In this document: piece by piece, positions 10,622 through 20,864 of the stretch
How the letters are laid out: every line of letters begins with the position of its first letter
How positions within the stretch are numbered: the first letter of the stretch is position 1
From: Fomitopsis serialis
Lineage: Eukaryota > Basidiomycota > Agaricomycetes > Polyporales > Fomitopsidaceae
NCBI RefSeq assembly: GCF_022376445.1
Contig: NW_025955486.1
Location: 1-25,026 of the forward strand
Length of the DNA stretch: 25,026 nucleotides
Reading direction: 5' to 3'
Made by a program: the position numbers and the translations under genes
Notes under the pieces: generated by a model
Databases searched by the model: none
The model's input: only the letters and a program-made list of their open reading frames with translations
Told to the model about the DNA's origin: nothing

Positions 10622-13537
10622 AATCAGGCTTTGTTGCCCACCAAGTTCGACGCCAAATATGTTTTACCGTGCCAGTACGGCATGCGCCTCCATTTCACCT
10701 CACAAAGGGACAGACACTGAGATAGTGGCCAGCGGAACAGCAACAGGCTGCGATTGCAAGACTCCGCGCGTAGCAGTTGCGGGTGCACTGTAATGAATGC
10801 CAAGATAAGCCTTCAGCTACCGGAACAGTACCTGCCCGACACCTTAGTCACCGCTGGTTATGCTTGCACTGTCCCCGAGGGAAATCAGATAAGTATCCAC
10901 CTCCACAGGCAAACCATGCAGATCAGCAAATCATTTGGATAGAACGGCATTACCTAGTGGCGCGCCGAGAAGCATCGGAGCCTCGATGTATCCCCGCCCA
11001 CGCACGGTCTCCCGCGCCCCATGGAGGAGGAAGGGAGAACCGACTGTCCAGCGGTCACGGAACATACGCTGGACCCTGTCGAATACAACACTGCCAAGCG
11101 GGAAAACCAGGCACTGCCGTCAGCGAACGGATCGACACAATGAGGAATGTCGGGCGACTGTCAGGCCTGGACTGGCGCGAACATGAAACTTGAACTTAGA
11201 CCTGGAGAGCTGAGCGAGTACTGTAGTCCGCGGCCATCATGCCCAGACCTGTGGGCTCGTCGTTGGTCCTAGTGCGCTGCACGGCTGGAGATCAGATGAA
11301 GGCCAGGTTAATTCATATCATGGCAATTTCGGGGCTGAGGCCCGTGTACAAGATGAACCTTACCATTAAGACAATGAACAGTAGGCATACCACGCTGACC
11401 GGCGGATAAACCTGTATAGCATCGAGGTCGAGCTTGGCAGGCAGAACGAAGGACACAATCGAGACATGGAATGCCGTGACATGGCCTGCGGCCCGCCGGT
11501 ACGCATCAGAGGTCTGCGAGAGCGATGAGGGACGCATGTGCTCGCCGGTGTCGAAGCTGGAGGAAAGTACGTTAGATATTCTAGCAAAAGGGATATTATC
11601 CTGCGCGCTTACGTTGCCGCCCATGCTTCCCTTCACGAACAACGCACCGCCGGCCGAGTTTGGAATTTCTCGGCATATGCGCGGCAAGGCCAAGGGGAAG
11701 GTGATCCCAGCAGATCCAAAGCATTCCCATATCGGCGTGCCAAGCAGCCAAGCCTTCGCGCACGCGCTTGGCGGCCATTGAAGCTTGCTGCTTATTCTGG
11801 GAGCTGGGGCTGCGTTGGTCGGGTCCGAATAGGCGGCCGCCGTTCATAACCAGACATCCTTCTCAACCTCGCTGAGCGATCGTGAGAGGTCCACTCTTCT
11901 CCTGCTATCTAATCTATGGTCCCGTCCCACAGTGCACAGCCTACTGCATTTCGGAACGGAAGAACACTCGCCTGGCTTCTCCTCATTATGGCCGCGACCA
12001 TCTAGTCGGGACTCGGAGCGGTAAGGGCCCATCCCGATCAAAATTATAGCACAGCGACTGGGCCACCACCGCAGCGATCATCGACACAAGAGGTCGAGTG
12101 TACCACATGAGGGGAATCAGCAGCAGCAATGTTGCTCTTACAAGCTGGATCCTTCTGTCTGGGCATTCAGAACCTACCATCAGCACGGAGACTGACGAAG
12201 TGAGGCTGTGAATTTGCGATGGGCACCCCCGTTCTCATCAGAGAGGAAGAGGGACCCTGACAATCGCTGCGAGAACGTCTGAAAGGCCGAGCCCGAGTAC
12301 AAGGCGACTGTGGAGGATACTGAGCGGAAGGAAGGACATCCGCCAGAAAACCACCGATGAGTGCGGAGGCCGTCAGAGACAAGACTCACTTGGGTAACCA
12401 GTCAGGCGGGTGCCTAAGGCTTCGTCGCATTCACAGATGACCGACGCAACTTTCCCAAAAGACGGGAGACGCCATGTCACGAAGCTCTGTCGGTGTCAGC
12501 CAAGCCTGCTGAGCGAGCAAAGACACCGTGGAGTGACTACATACAGCGGAGGCCGCAAAGGCTTGGTCATTGAACCAGGAATCGGCGGTGACAATTGCCT
12601 GATGACCTGTATGCACCTCGACGTCTTTGGCGGCCGAGCTGCTGCACTGATAGGAACGCGGGACGCAGGCCTTCCATTGTGCTGTCCGATTCATGACGAC
12701 GGGGCATATGATCAACGGTGATTCAGCGCATCGTAGGTGAGATCGTTAGAAAGAACACGAGCCTTGTGAGATATCGTCTCGGGCACGGTGTCAGGAGGGT
12801 ATGCGGCTGACATAGTGAATATTCAAGAATTTAGCGGCTGCCAGACGATGGAATCAGACATATGGTATGCATATGGAGAACTCACATCTACTGCCCCTTC
12901 CCAAAACGAACGACGCGTATACGCACGTAGGGCAAGATGCAGGAGCCCGGGACATGCCATAGCACTCAGTGAACACCTCATCTATGCCGTGGTCGTCACG
13001 GAGGAACCAGCAGCTTCACAAACAAGGTCTGCTCTGCATCCTTTGGCGTTGTGCTGCCATAAGTGTTAGTAATGCAAGCATGCCCAAGGAACGCTGCGTA
13101 CTCTCTCATCTATTATGTTTCACGTTGACGAGGTAAAAGACCATGTCGATTGCAACTGACTTGTCCCATGACGATCTTGGTGCGCACAAATACCATTCCT
13201 AGTGCCAAATAGATCAATTCCTGCATCATGGGCAGCCCTCCTCGCCGAGGTTCGTCAGAAGCGTTTTTTGCAGGAATTCGGATCGTCGCACCGTCCAAAC
13301 TATCGTGATACGCTTCCACGGAACTCTCCGATCATTGCCAGTGCGTTGCGAAGGAGCCTTATAGATGTAGACAACCCTATAGAGTTACAGCCATGCGATA
13401 TGTCGACTGTCGAGGCTCGTACTTACGTTGAGGATGAGTACATTGGCACTCCGAGAAAGATGGAGACGTTGCTCGAACACATTTCCAAATTCGGCGGAGT
13501 GTTGTTCCATGTTATTAGTCAGCTTTTCTCAGCCACC

Positions 13538-13545
13538 TATATAAG
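13538..13545 (+). promoter_or_regulatory. TATA box of the U2AF1 gene
   Basis: TATATAAG, 51 bp before the chosen ATG at 13596. The distance implies a short 5' untranslated region. Confidence 0.55.
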
Positions 13546-13595
13546 CGCCGCTGGTATGCCTCAGTGTTCAACATCGTTTGTAACAGCGAGCGAGC

Positions 13596-14497
13596 ATGGC
13601 TTCACATCTGGTGCGTGCTCTGCTTTCTTCGCATTTGTGCATTTCGCTGATTCTGCGCAGGCAAACATCTTTGGTACGGAGCAGGATCGCGTCAACTGCT
13701 CCTTCTACTACAAAGTGAGTGGCTCGCTACTCCTTCCGAAGTTCTCCAGACTAACTGGGTCTGCAAAGATCGGTGCATGCCGACACGGCGACCGCTGCTC
13801 ACGAAAGCACATCAAGCCAGCGTTCTCGCAGACGATCCTCTTGCCCAATGTCTACCATAACCCGGCCCACGACCCCATCTGCAAGTTGACCGACAAGGAG
13901 CTGCAGGAGGGGTTCGACGCGGTTTACGAGGATTTGTACTGCGAGTTGGCGAAGTTCGGGCATCTCCTAGAGCTCCACGTAAGTCTGGCTTTCGTGTTCG
14001 CGCGTTCTGTGCAGCTAACAGTACGAGCTAGGTCTGCGACAACGTCGGTGATCACCTTATTGGCAACGTGTATGCTCGGTATGAGTGGGAGACGGAGGCA
14101 CAGGCGGCCGTGGACAATCTGAACGACCGCTGGTATGCAGGTGAGTACAGCCTACCTTAGACGTTCTTCCGAGTCCATTGCTCACAGAGTGGCACTAGGT
14201 CGTCCACTATACGCCGAACTGTCGCCCGTCACGGACTTCCGTGAGGCATGCTGCCGTCAAAACGAGAATGGAGAGTGCAACCGTGGGGGCTTCTGCAACT
14301 TCATGCATCTTCGCTTGGCATCAAAAGACCTAGTTAAGTCTCTCCAGGCCGGTCAGAGGTTGGAACGGAGATTGCATCCTCAACAAGCCGGTGGTGGCGG
14401 AGGATGGGAACCCACAAAGAGGGAAGGACGCGGACGTAGCGCGTCTCCATCTAGGAAGGGCCGTAATGACGGTGAAGACAGATGGACTCGGAAGTAG
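13596..14497 (+). CDS. U2AF1: U2 snRNP auxiliary factor small subunit (U2AF35)
   Basis: Five exons: 13596-13610, 13661-13714, 13769-13978, 14032-14140, 14199-14497, giving 228 residues against about 240 in animals. The protein recognises the AG at 3' splice sites in the nucleus, as a heterodimer with the large U2AF subunit. First CCCH zinc finger: Cys18, Cys27, Cys33, His37 (CX8CX5CX3H). The UHM-type RRM runs from about 43 to 141. Second CCCH finger: Cys148, Cys156, Cys162, His166. The nearly invariant AELSPVTDFREACCRQ joins the last two. A Gly run and a short Arg/Ser tail (GRGRSASPSRK) end the protein. The first exon codes only MASHL, as is usual for this family, and fixes the start. The UHM RWF motif reads RWY. 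No frameshift is present. Confidence 0.97.
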
Positions 14498-14979
14498 GAC
14501 CGAGTCGACGCCTGCACCGTATTCCATTGCTCTGCTCAGTGCTATGATCCTGTCTGGTTGCCCACGCGTGGAAGCGCAAACATGTACCATGCTCCCTTCT
14601 TGTCCCCTCATTTATGCATTCCTTGTCGGTGCGCATTTCAGGTTCAGATGTGAGGTTATTGTGCGTCAACGACGGACTCATTACAGCGTAAGCCACGTAA
14701 ATTTAAGGCACGGCCAGCGCGATGCAAATAAGCAATGTGTCCAAGCGGCCATTTGTATGCTGGCACGTACACCTTCGACTTCGAGGATTGATGTTCGATA
14801 TCGCGCCATTGACAGCGACGTGGAAAATGTTCGGATATCCTAGCACTGCCTCCCGGTCCACTCGGGAATGAGTGGGCATTAGGTGGCACGCCGATACGCA
14901 ATCGCGGTTATCGCGAGGGCATAGAAGGTTGATATCCGCGGTCTGAACGCATTCTCTGCCGAGGATAGAGAAGGATGGT
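14498..14979. other. Convergent 3' intergenic region between U2AF1 and ALG14
   Basis: 482 bp between two stop codons on opposite strands. It should hold both 3' untranslated regions and polyadenylation sites. I see no gene in it. Confidence 0.6.
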
Positions 14980-15917
14980 TCAGACGAGCCACCCGAGGTG
15001 GTCGCCTCTTCGATTATCTCTCAGCAATCCGGGCCACTGGACAATGAACCTGGAAACAGCTCAGTACACACGCATGTTACGAAATCCCGACAAATACCTG
15101 TCAACGAAGGGTCTCAATAGCTTCCCAGAAAGAGACAGCGAGTGCACTCGTGCGAAAGACTCGACGTAGACTAGCCGCGGTGACTCGAGACCGAGGATCT
15201 GTACGCACGAACCAGTGCCGAATTAGCCAATGTCTCGGGCCAGAATATTTGCTGTCAAGACGCACTCGGTTCAGAAATACTGCCAAGCACAGGACGAAGC
15301 ATGTGCCGGGGCCATTCAGGATGAGAACATCCGCGAAGTAGGTGCGCGTTACGAAAGGTATCACAGTGACATGATAAATGCACGCCAGCAGAGAGCGTGC
15401 GGCGGTGACGGGGGTCGTATAGAGCGGCTGATGCACTCGCCGAGCCCGCGGGATGGTCAAGATGGTGTAACGTTCACGTACTCTGTCCTTCAAAGGGATG
15501 CGGCACGAGCCTTGTTCAGCCACGCATGTAAGTCTGACATCGGAGGAGATATACAGACGACGTGATTTCCAAGATCCGCAGCTCTGCTAAGTTCCAAGGC
15601 GGCGGCTTTCCTGGCGCTGAGGGCGTCACCTTCACTAGTGATGTAAGTTCGAGGCGAGTAGCGGTTGAAGTCAAGGGCCGACAGCAGCATCAAAGCTTCG
15701 CTGGTATGGCCGCCTGGCAGACATATTGTAGAATGTCCTGTACATCGGATGACGCCAACCACTCACCAGATCCAAGGAACACTGCAAGACGGCAATGCTC
15801 TGAACGACGCCTCGTAGGCCGAGACGTTGGCTTCCGCGTCAACAGCACACATGATACACGCCACAGAAGACCCAGGAGACAAGCCCAGAGACACGAGTCA
15901 AGAAGGCCAACGGCCAT
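14980..15917 (-). CDS. ALG14: ALG14, membrane anchor subunit of the UDP-GlcNAc transferase
   Basis: Minus strand, five exons: 15917-15767, 15713-15562, 15487-15266, 15198-15098, 15049-14980, giving 231 residues. All joins keep frame. Alg14 anchors the catalytic subunit Alg13 at the cytosolic face of the ER. Together they add the second GlcNAc to dolichol-PP-GlcNAc in N-glycan precursor synthesis. Seen here: an N-terminal hydrophobic anchor (CLWACLLGLLWRVSCVLL), then VFLGSGGHTSEALMLL with the glycine-rich GSGGHT motif split by intron 1, then the family hallmarks RYSPRTYIT, LILNGPGTC, LVYVESFARV and LSLSGKLL, and a terminal FIVQWPGLL. The start is the Met just before the anchor. It is divergent from CDC23, with 403 bp between the start codons, and convergent with U2AF1. 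It lies opposite a long chance open frame on the plus strand. Confidence 0.95.
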
Positions 15918-16320
15918 TTGTCCTCGGGAGATCGAATACTGGACTATTGGGAACCTCGAGGACTTGTATTCTTCTCTCCGGAGTACCACCCTCGAATGGC
16001 GACTCGAGAGCCCGTCAGCTCCTCGACCCCAGATGAGTTTCAGTGACGAGAGTGCCCTTGCACCGCGGACAGTGGTGGAAGGACTCCTTGCGGTGGCGAG
16101 CAGGTACCCGTACCGACACCGAGGCCCATGCGGCGGAGTTCGATGCGCGTCTTGGACTCTGGACGCGTCGGTCCTCCGGCGCCTACGCGCATCGCGGCTT
16201 TGTGCCACTCCTCTCTTCATCCGCCGCGCTCACGGTCATCCTCCCGCTTGCTCCAGTTCTGCGTGTCCACCCCAGGCTCCCTTCTGCGGTGCGGTACCTT
16301 GCGTGCTTCAACCACCCGCC
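15918..16320. promoter_or_regulatory. Shared divergent promoter of ALG14 and CDC23
   Basis: 403 bp between the ALG14 start (minus) and the CDC23 start (plus). It must hold both promoters. I see no clear TATA box. The sequence just before the CDC23 ATG (CCGCCATGG) is a strong initiation context. Confidence 0.5.
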
Positions 16321-18881
16321 ATGGCTTCAGCTGTAATCGTCGACGCCGACATGGTGGCCGCTCTCCGCGACGCGGTACGCGAGTGTGGCGATAGAGGACT
16401 GATCAACGCGTTCAAGTGGTGAGCTACAAACCACTTTGAATGTTGAGCTATCGTCACACACGCCCGCGCAGGGCGTCTGAACTGCTCCTAGGAATCCCGG
16501 ACCAAAAACGACGTGCCCCACCTCCGCCAAACGAGGCGGTCGCGGCACCAATCACACAACCTAGACATGCCAACGCCCCGCGGCTCCAGTCTCTTCCTGA
16601 GAATGTTCGCAGGCAAGAGAAGGAGTGGGAAGAGGAAGACAGGGACTACATCACGACTGCTCGGGCACTCTTCGATGGCAAGGACTTTGTGAGGGCTGTC
16701 CACTGGCTGAGGACTTGCAAGAGTGCAAAGGCTCAATTCTTGAGTGTATATAGCCAGTATATGGTGAGTCCGTATATATGCTTGCAGTTGGCCGCAAAAC
16801 ATAAATGTGCAGGCTAGTGAGAAACAGGCTTTGAGAGATTGGTATAAATTGGACAGTGCGTATGCCCCGTTGTAAGAATTCCAACGCGGTAAGAGAGTAT
16901 GTCTCACAGAAACGCGCCACCAACCTATACTACCTGTCAACACATCTCTCATTGACCTGCTGGAGATGGTAAGGAACGCAACAGATCCGTTCCTGCTTTT
17001 CCTGTGCGTTCATATTCGTTATATTCCGTTGACCAGCAGTCACGTACGTTCAAAGCACACTAGGAAGGCCCTGTTTCTATGTCGGCTAAACCGCCGAGAA
17101 GAAGCCATAGAGAGCGCCCTCCTATCTATTGCCTCGTACCCTTGGAATTGGTCGACATGGATGGTATTGGGTGAATGCCTAGGAGATAGCGAAGAGGTGG
17201 GCGATACGACCCTTACGGAATGCTCGCCTAAATACGTCAACAGCTATCATCCATGCTGCCTTTACTGCCGTTGCCACCGACACATCCACTCGTGCAGATG
17301 TTCCAAATCAAGACATTGAACACTTTCCATAGCCCTACGGATAATGAGTTGGCTTATGTGATCGACTGCTTGGAGAGGAGCTCTTCCCTCGCAGTCTTTG
17401 GATCATGTCACTCCGCGCCGGAGTGCTGTATCATATGCATGGTTCGTCAAGCCTTGTCCGGAGGTATTCGTCGCTCTATTCACATCCGGCCCGCTGCAGA
17501 CTTCAATCAGGCTGCAACACAGTTCCAAAAGATCTTCGCTGTTGATCCCTATCGCATAGACGATATTGACATATATTCCAATATTCTCTACGTGACAGAG
17601 GATCAGTCTGCGTTGTCTACAGTGGCACATGAATTCACTATCATCGATAAAGACCGCCCAGAGATCTGTTGTCTCATCGGTAAGTGACAGTTATGTGAGA
17701 AGCGCGCGGTCTGCTCTTACGACCCTGACAATGTCGTATTACCTCAGGGAATTATTTCTCTCTTCGAAATGACCACGAGAAGGCCATCAAATACTTCAAG
17801 CGTGCAACTCAACTGGACAGAACATATCTGTCCGCGTGGACGCTGATGGGCCACGAGTACGTGGAGACGAAGAATTCCCATGCAGCCATCGAGGCGTACC
17901 GCAAAGCAGTAGGTGCGGCAGGCACAGTTCCTCCATCTGCCAGACACATGAACGCTAACTGCTTATGTCTATTGCACCCTCGCTCGGAGGTAGATGTTAA
18001 TCGGAAGGATTACCGCGCATGGTACGGTCTAGGGCAAGCTTACGAGCTGCTCAGCATGCATCAGTATGCGCTCCATTACTACCAGCGAGCCACAGCGCTA
18101 CGGTAAGCCCAGTTTATGCTTCCTATCACCTATCTATCCGCCCACTTTTTCCGATATTAGCACCGCTCGTAGACTGACTAAATTCTGATCGCACAACAGG
18201 CCGTACGATGTCCGCATCTGGCAAGCACAGGGCATCTGCTATGAAGAAATGGACGGTGAGGAACTCGATGCTGTCGTACGCGTTGCCGTAACACTGAAAG
18301 GGGATGTCCTTCCGTTCTATGTTCTGGCAGACCGCGCGAAGCATGGAGTGTTTCAAGCGCGCGCTGATCGGGGCGGACCCGTACGAGACGAACATTCATC
18401 TAAATTGGCCAAGCTGCACAATGACCTGGACGAGTTCGCAGAAGCTGCGAGTTACCACAGACGAGTGATGGATGTGTGCCAAGCCGCAAGTGCGTACTCT
18501 CTGCTGCGCGTCTTTACGCCTTTCCACCCCCCAATCGGCTTCTCGCCATCCGCCCTTCTGTCCAGCGCATGCTGACTGCGTTCTATTTCTCACTGTGGTT
18601 GTGTCAGATAAACCAGTGGCAGAGTACGCCAAGTCGTCCGTTTACGTTGCGCGTTACCACATCATTCACGGCGGGGGGGATTTGGTCTTGGCGAAAGAAC
18701 TCCTGGAGCCCATCGCTTCCAGCAATGCAGAAGAAGTCGGACAGGCGACTGAGCTCCTGAGAGAGCAAGGATCGCGTTGGCCAAGATGCAGGCGGACGCC
18801 GCTCAAGCCCAGAGTCCAACTCAAGCTCCCAGCCAGGCTCCTCATGGTGCCGGGGGTACCAGTCAGGCTGGCGGCGTCTGA
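16321..18881 (+). CDS. CDC23: CDC23 / APC8, TPR subunit of the anaphase-promoting complex (with frameshifts)
   Basis: Twelve exons: 16321-16418, 16472-16763, 16813-16855, 16910-17003, 17064-17196, 17244-17441, 17500-17679, 17748-17912, 17994-18102, 18200-18255, 18331-18489, 18608-18881. Intended length is about 601 residues against 597 in human. It is a scaffold of tandem TPR repeats in the nuclear cyclosome, which ubiquitylates securin and cyclins. Clear hallmarks are [52 protein letters not shown] and [15 protein letters not shown], near-identical in order to animal CDC23. The C-terminus is Ala/Gln/Pro-rich. As written the frame breaks by one missing base near 17355-17357, near the 18255/18256 junction, at 18341-18343, at 18402-18404 and at 18757-18759. 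Each time the conserved protein resumes in the next frame. I read these as likely sequence errors; decay of the gene is the alternative. The stop at 18881 is in the conserved frame. Confidence 0.92.
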
Positions 18882-19204
18882 TTCGGTCTGAGCTTGCGTC
18901 TGCGTGGATAGCATTGTATTGTAATTAGGTCACAATGTTCCGGGACTGTTGTACTCTGCGCCCGTGCGGCCGATTGTATTGGGAGCGCAAGTAGCAAGAA
19001 CGTATTCCAGATGTGTTACCGAGATCCCTCTCAGGTTGGCGCCCACAGGGCGCCCATGGCGGCCGTGGCAATCGGCCGGAACTTGCCGCGATCGGCCACC
19101 TGCCCTGAAGCACGCGAGCGCCACGAATCCCACAGTCACGCGGTCACGAGCTTCAGTGGAAGACAGCAAACGTAACAAAACAAAACAAATCGCCAAGGGC
19201 TGAG
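18882..19204. other. Intergenic region between CDC23 and the GLTSCR1-domain gene
   Basis: 323 bp, tandem orientation. It should contain the CDC23 3' end and the next promoter. A CpG-rich stretch with the repeated half-site GCGCCC (19040-19060) is visible. I see no gene. Confidence 0.5.
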
Positions 19205-20864
19205 ATGTCGAAAATCCAGGCTAATTCGCAGTCTCTCTCTCTACTCCCTCCTCTGTCCAGCTCTCGACCACGCTCAATGTCGAGACCAGCGGATACGCGC
19301 GGTCCAGCGGTCGCGACTCTGCGTACGCTACTCCTGCACCAGAGTTGCAGACGCCAGTCCTTGCCTCCAGCTCGACTCTGGACATAGACCCCATCACCGT
19401 CGACGATGGACCTACGAGATCGATCAACAGCCTGAAAAGAGGGCCAGATACAGGCCATTCCCAGATGTGGAGGTTGTGGCTGCAAGAACAAAGAGGAGGG
19501 CTGTGGCCAAGGGCCGACTGGCAGACGAGGAAGATGCCATGACACAAACGGCTACACGGTGCGTAGGCTTGTGCACCGCACGTTTTCATCACGTTGTAAC
19601 AGCTATCTGTAGGCTCGCCTCTCGCCTAGCAGAGGACCACGACTCTGTCTTGTATCCCGATGTGGATACACCATTCACGGATGTCCAGGATGTCGTGCGC
19701 CGTCTCCTCCCATACCATGTCTTTCAACACCCCAAGCAAGATCTGGATGCCACTATTCATCGCCCCTTGTTCTCATCGTTGAAGGGGAAAAGCAAGGCGA
19801 CGGAAGCAGACTACATACGAGAAGAAATGGCAGGTACGGCACACTACACTCATCACAGCTTGGATATAAGGCGACCTCATTTGTGCAGAAACACGTTTTG
19901 CTATCAAATGTTGGCAGAGGCGGACGTCATTAGAAGAGCGATTCCGACGGGCACGAATAGAGGAAGGGAAGGTGCGTCCTGACTCTGTTTTTGTGTTGGT
20001 GGATGTGCTAAATTTGACCGGTCGACAGCGCGCTTCTCCTGGCGATCAGGCCTACGTACTTGCACAAGCCGTGCTCGAAGGGGAACGCGCCGAGACTGTA
20101 GCTACCAATGCTGAGCTCCGGGCTGCGCGCTCTGAGCTTGACAAACTCGAGCGCGAGCGACGAGCCGCAGCGCCTCCCCCTCCCCCTCCTACTACCCCGC
20201 GGCAAACATCTTACTATCCGACCCCCTCGGCGCCCACCGCGTATACATCGCAATATCGTGGCTACGCATATCCCTATGCGACACCATACGGAGCTGCACA
20301 ATACACGCTCAGCCCTGCGTTTCAAACAGCCGCTTCATACTCTACGGCACTAAATAGCGCTCAGAGGGTCGGACCGGCGTACGGGTCAGCATATGCACCT
20401 GCTACCCCTACTTCGGCGACGTCCCACACGACAGCCTATTCACCCTCAACACCCGTATCTTCTACGCCGGCCGCGTCTTCCCCTCAGGCGCATTATCGGC
20501 CACATACCTCCAACATGACCAACACGACGCCGACGATCTCTGCTATTCCCGTGCAGTTGCCCGTCACCCATCTGCCTGCGCTTAAAGCGATTGGTTTGGA
20601 TCCTGTGCCCATCACCTCTCTCCCGCTGCGAGCCAACCACGCCCTGCGGCTATTCTCAGGTCACAGACGGCCACAACGATGCAAATAGACATCAATGTTG
20701 CGTCGTTGCAGCCTGCACAGATGAACGGGTTGGCTCTCATTCTCAACACGCTGACGTCAAGGGGCGTGGCTGTGGACGGCAGCACGGCGCCGAACACTAA
20801 CACCGCTGTCGGGAATGGTGCGCCGACGGCGGTGCCTGCTGCAACGGATGCGACGACGACGTGA
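19205..20864 (+). CDS. GLTSCR1-domain protein, putative SWI/SNF-associated factor (with frameshifts)
   Basis: Four exons: 19205-19558, 19613-19833, 19889-19971, 20029-20864; about 498 residues if the frame breaks are ignored. Exons 2-3 carry the conserved region of GLTSCR1/BICRA: LAEDHDSVLYPDVDTPF, DVVRRLLPYHVFQH, then a charged helix (RRTSLEERFRRARIEEG). In animals this family defines the non-canonical BAF chromatin-remodelling complex; the role in fungi is inference. The N-terminal part is Ser/Thr-rich and ends in a basic stretch (AARTKRRAVAKGR). The C-terminal half starts with a predicted coiled coil (AELRAARSELDKLERERR), then a Pro run and long Tyr/Ala/Pro/Ser low complexity. Frame breaks, each one base short: 19261-19264 (or an intron ending at 19260), 19411-19412 and 20623-20627. 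TGA at 20862-20864 is in the last frame. Confidence 0.82.

Larger units (their letters stand above)
10209..13595. other. Stretch without a recognisable gene, with weak minus-strand gene signals
   Basis: About 3.4 kb downstream of the zinc-cluster gene, ending in the U2AF1 promoter. I recognise no domain. On the minus strand a 56-nt sequence at 11612-11557 has all the marks of an intron (GTAAGC donor, CTAAC 18 nt from the end, CCTCCAG acceptor) and lies between open segments; the lower one codes a hydrophobic stretch (to about 11313). A second intron-like sequence (GTCAGT to CTAAC to GGCAG) lies near 13160-13055. The frames do not join cleanly, so I do not call a gene. Confidence 0.35.

Noticed and set aside
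13202..14122. 306-codon plus-strand open frame
   Set aside because: It reads through U2AF1 introns 1 and 2 and its part before 13596 is not in frame with the U2AF1 start. The five-exon model gives a complete, highly conserved protein.
15562..16422. 286-codon plus-strand open frame running into CDC23
   Set aside because: Most of it lies antisense to ALG14 exons and introns. CDC23 starts at the Met at 16321 with a strong context, and the upstream part has no homology I recognise.
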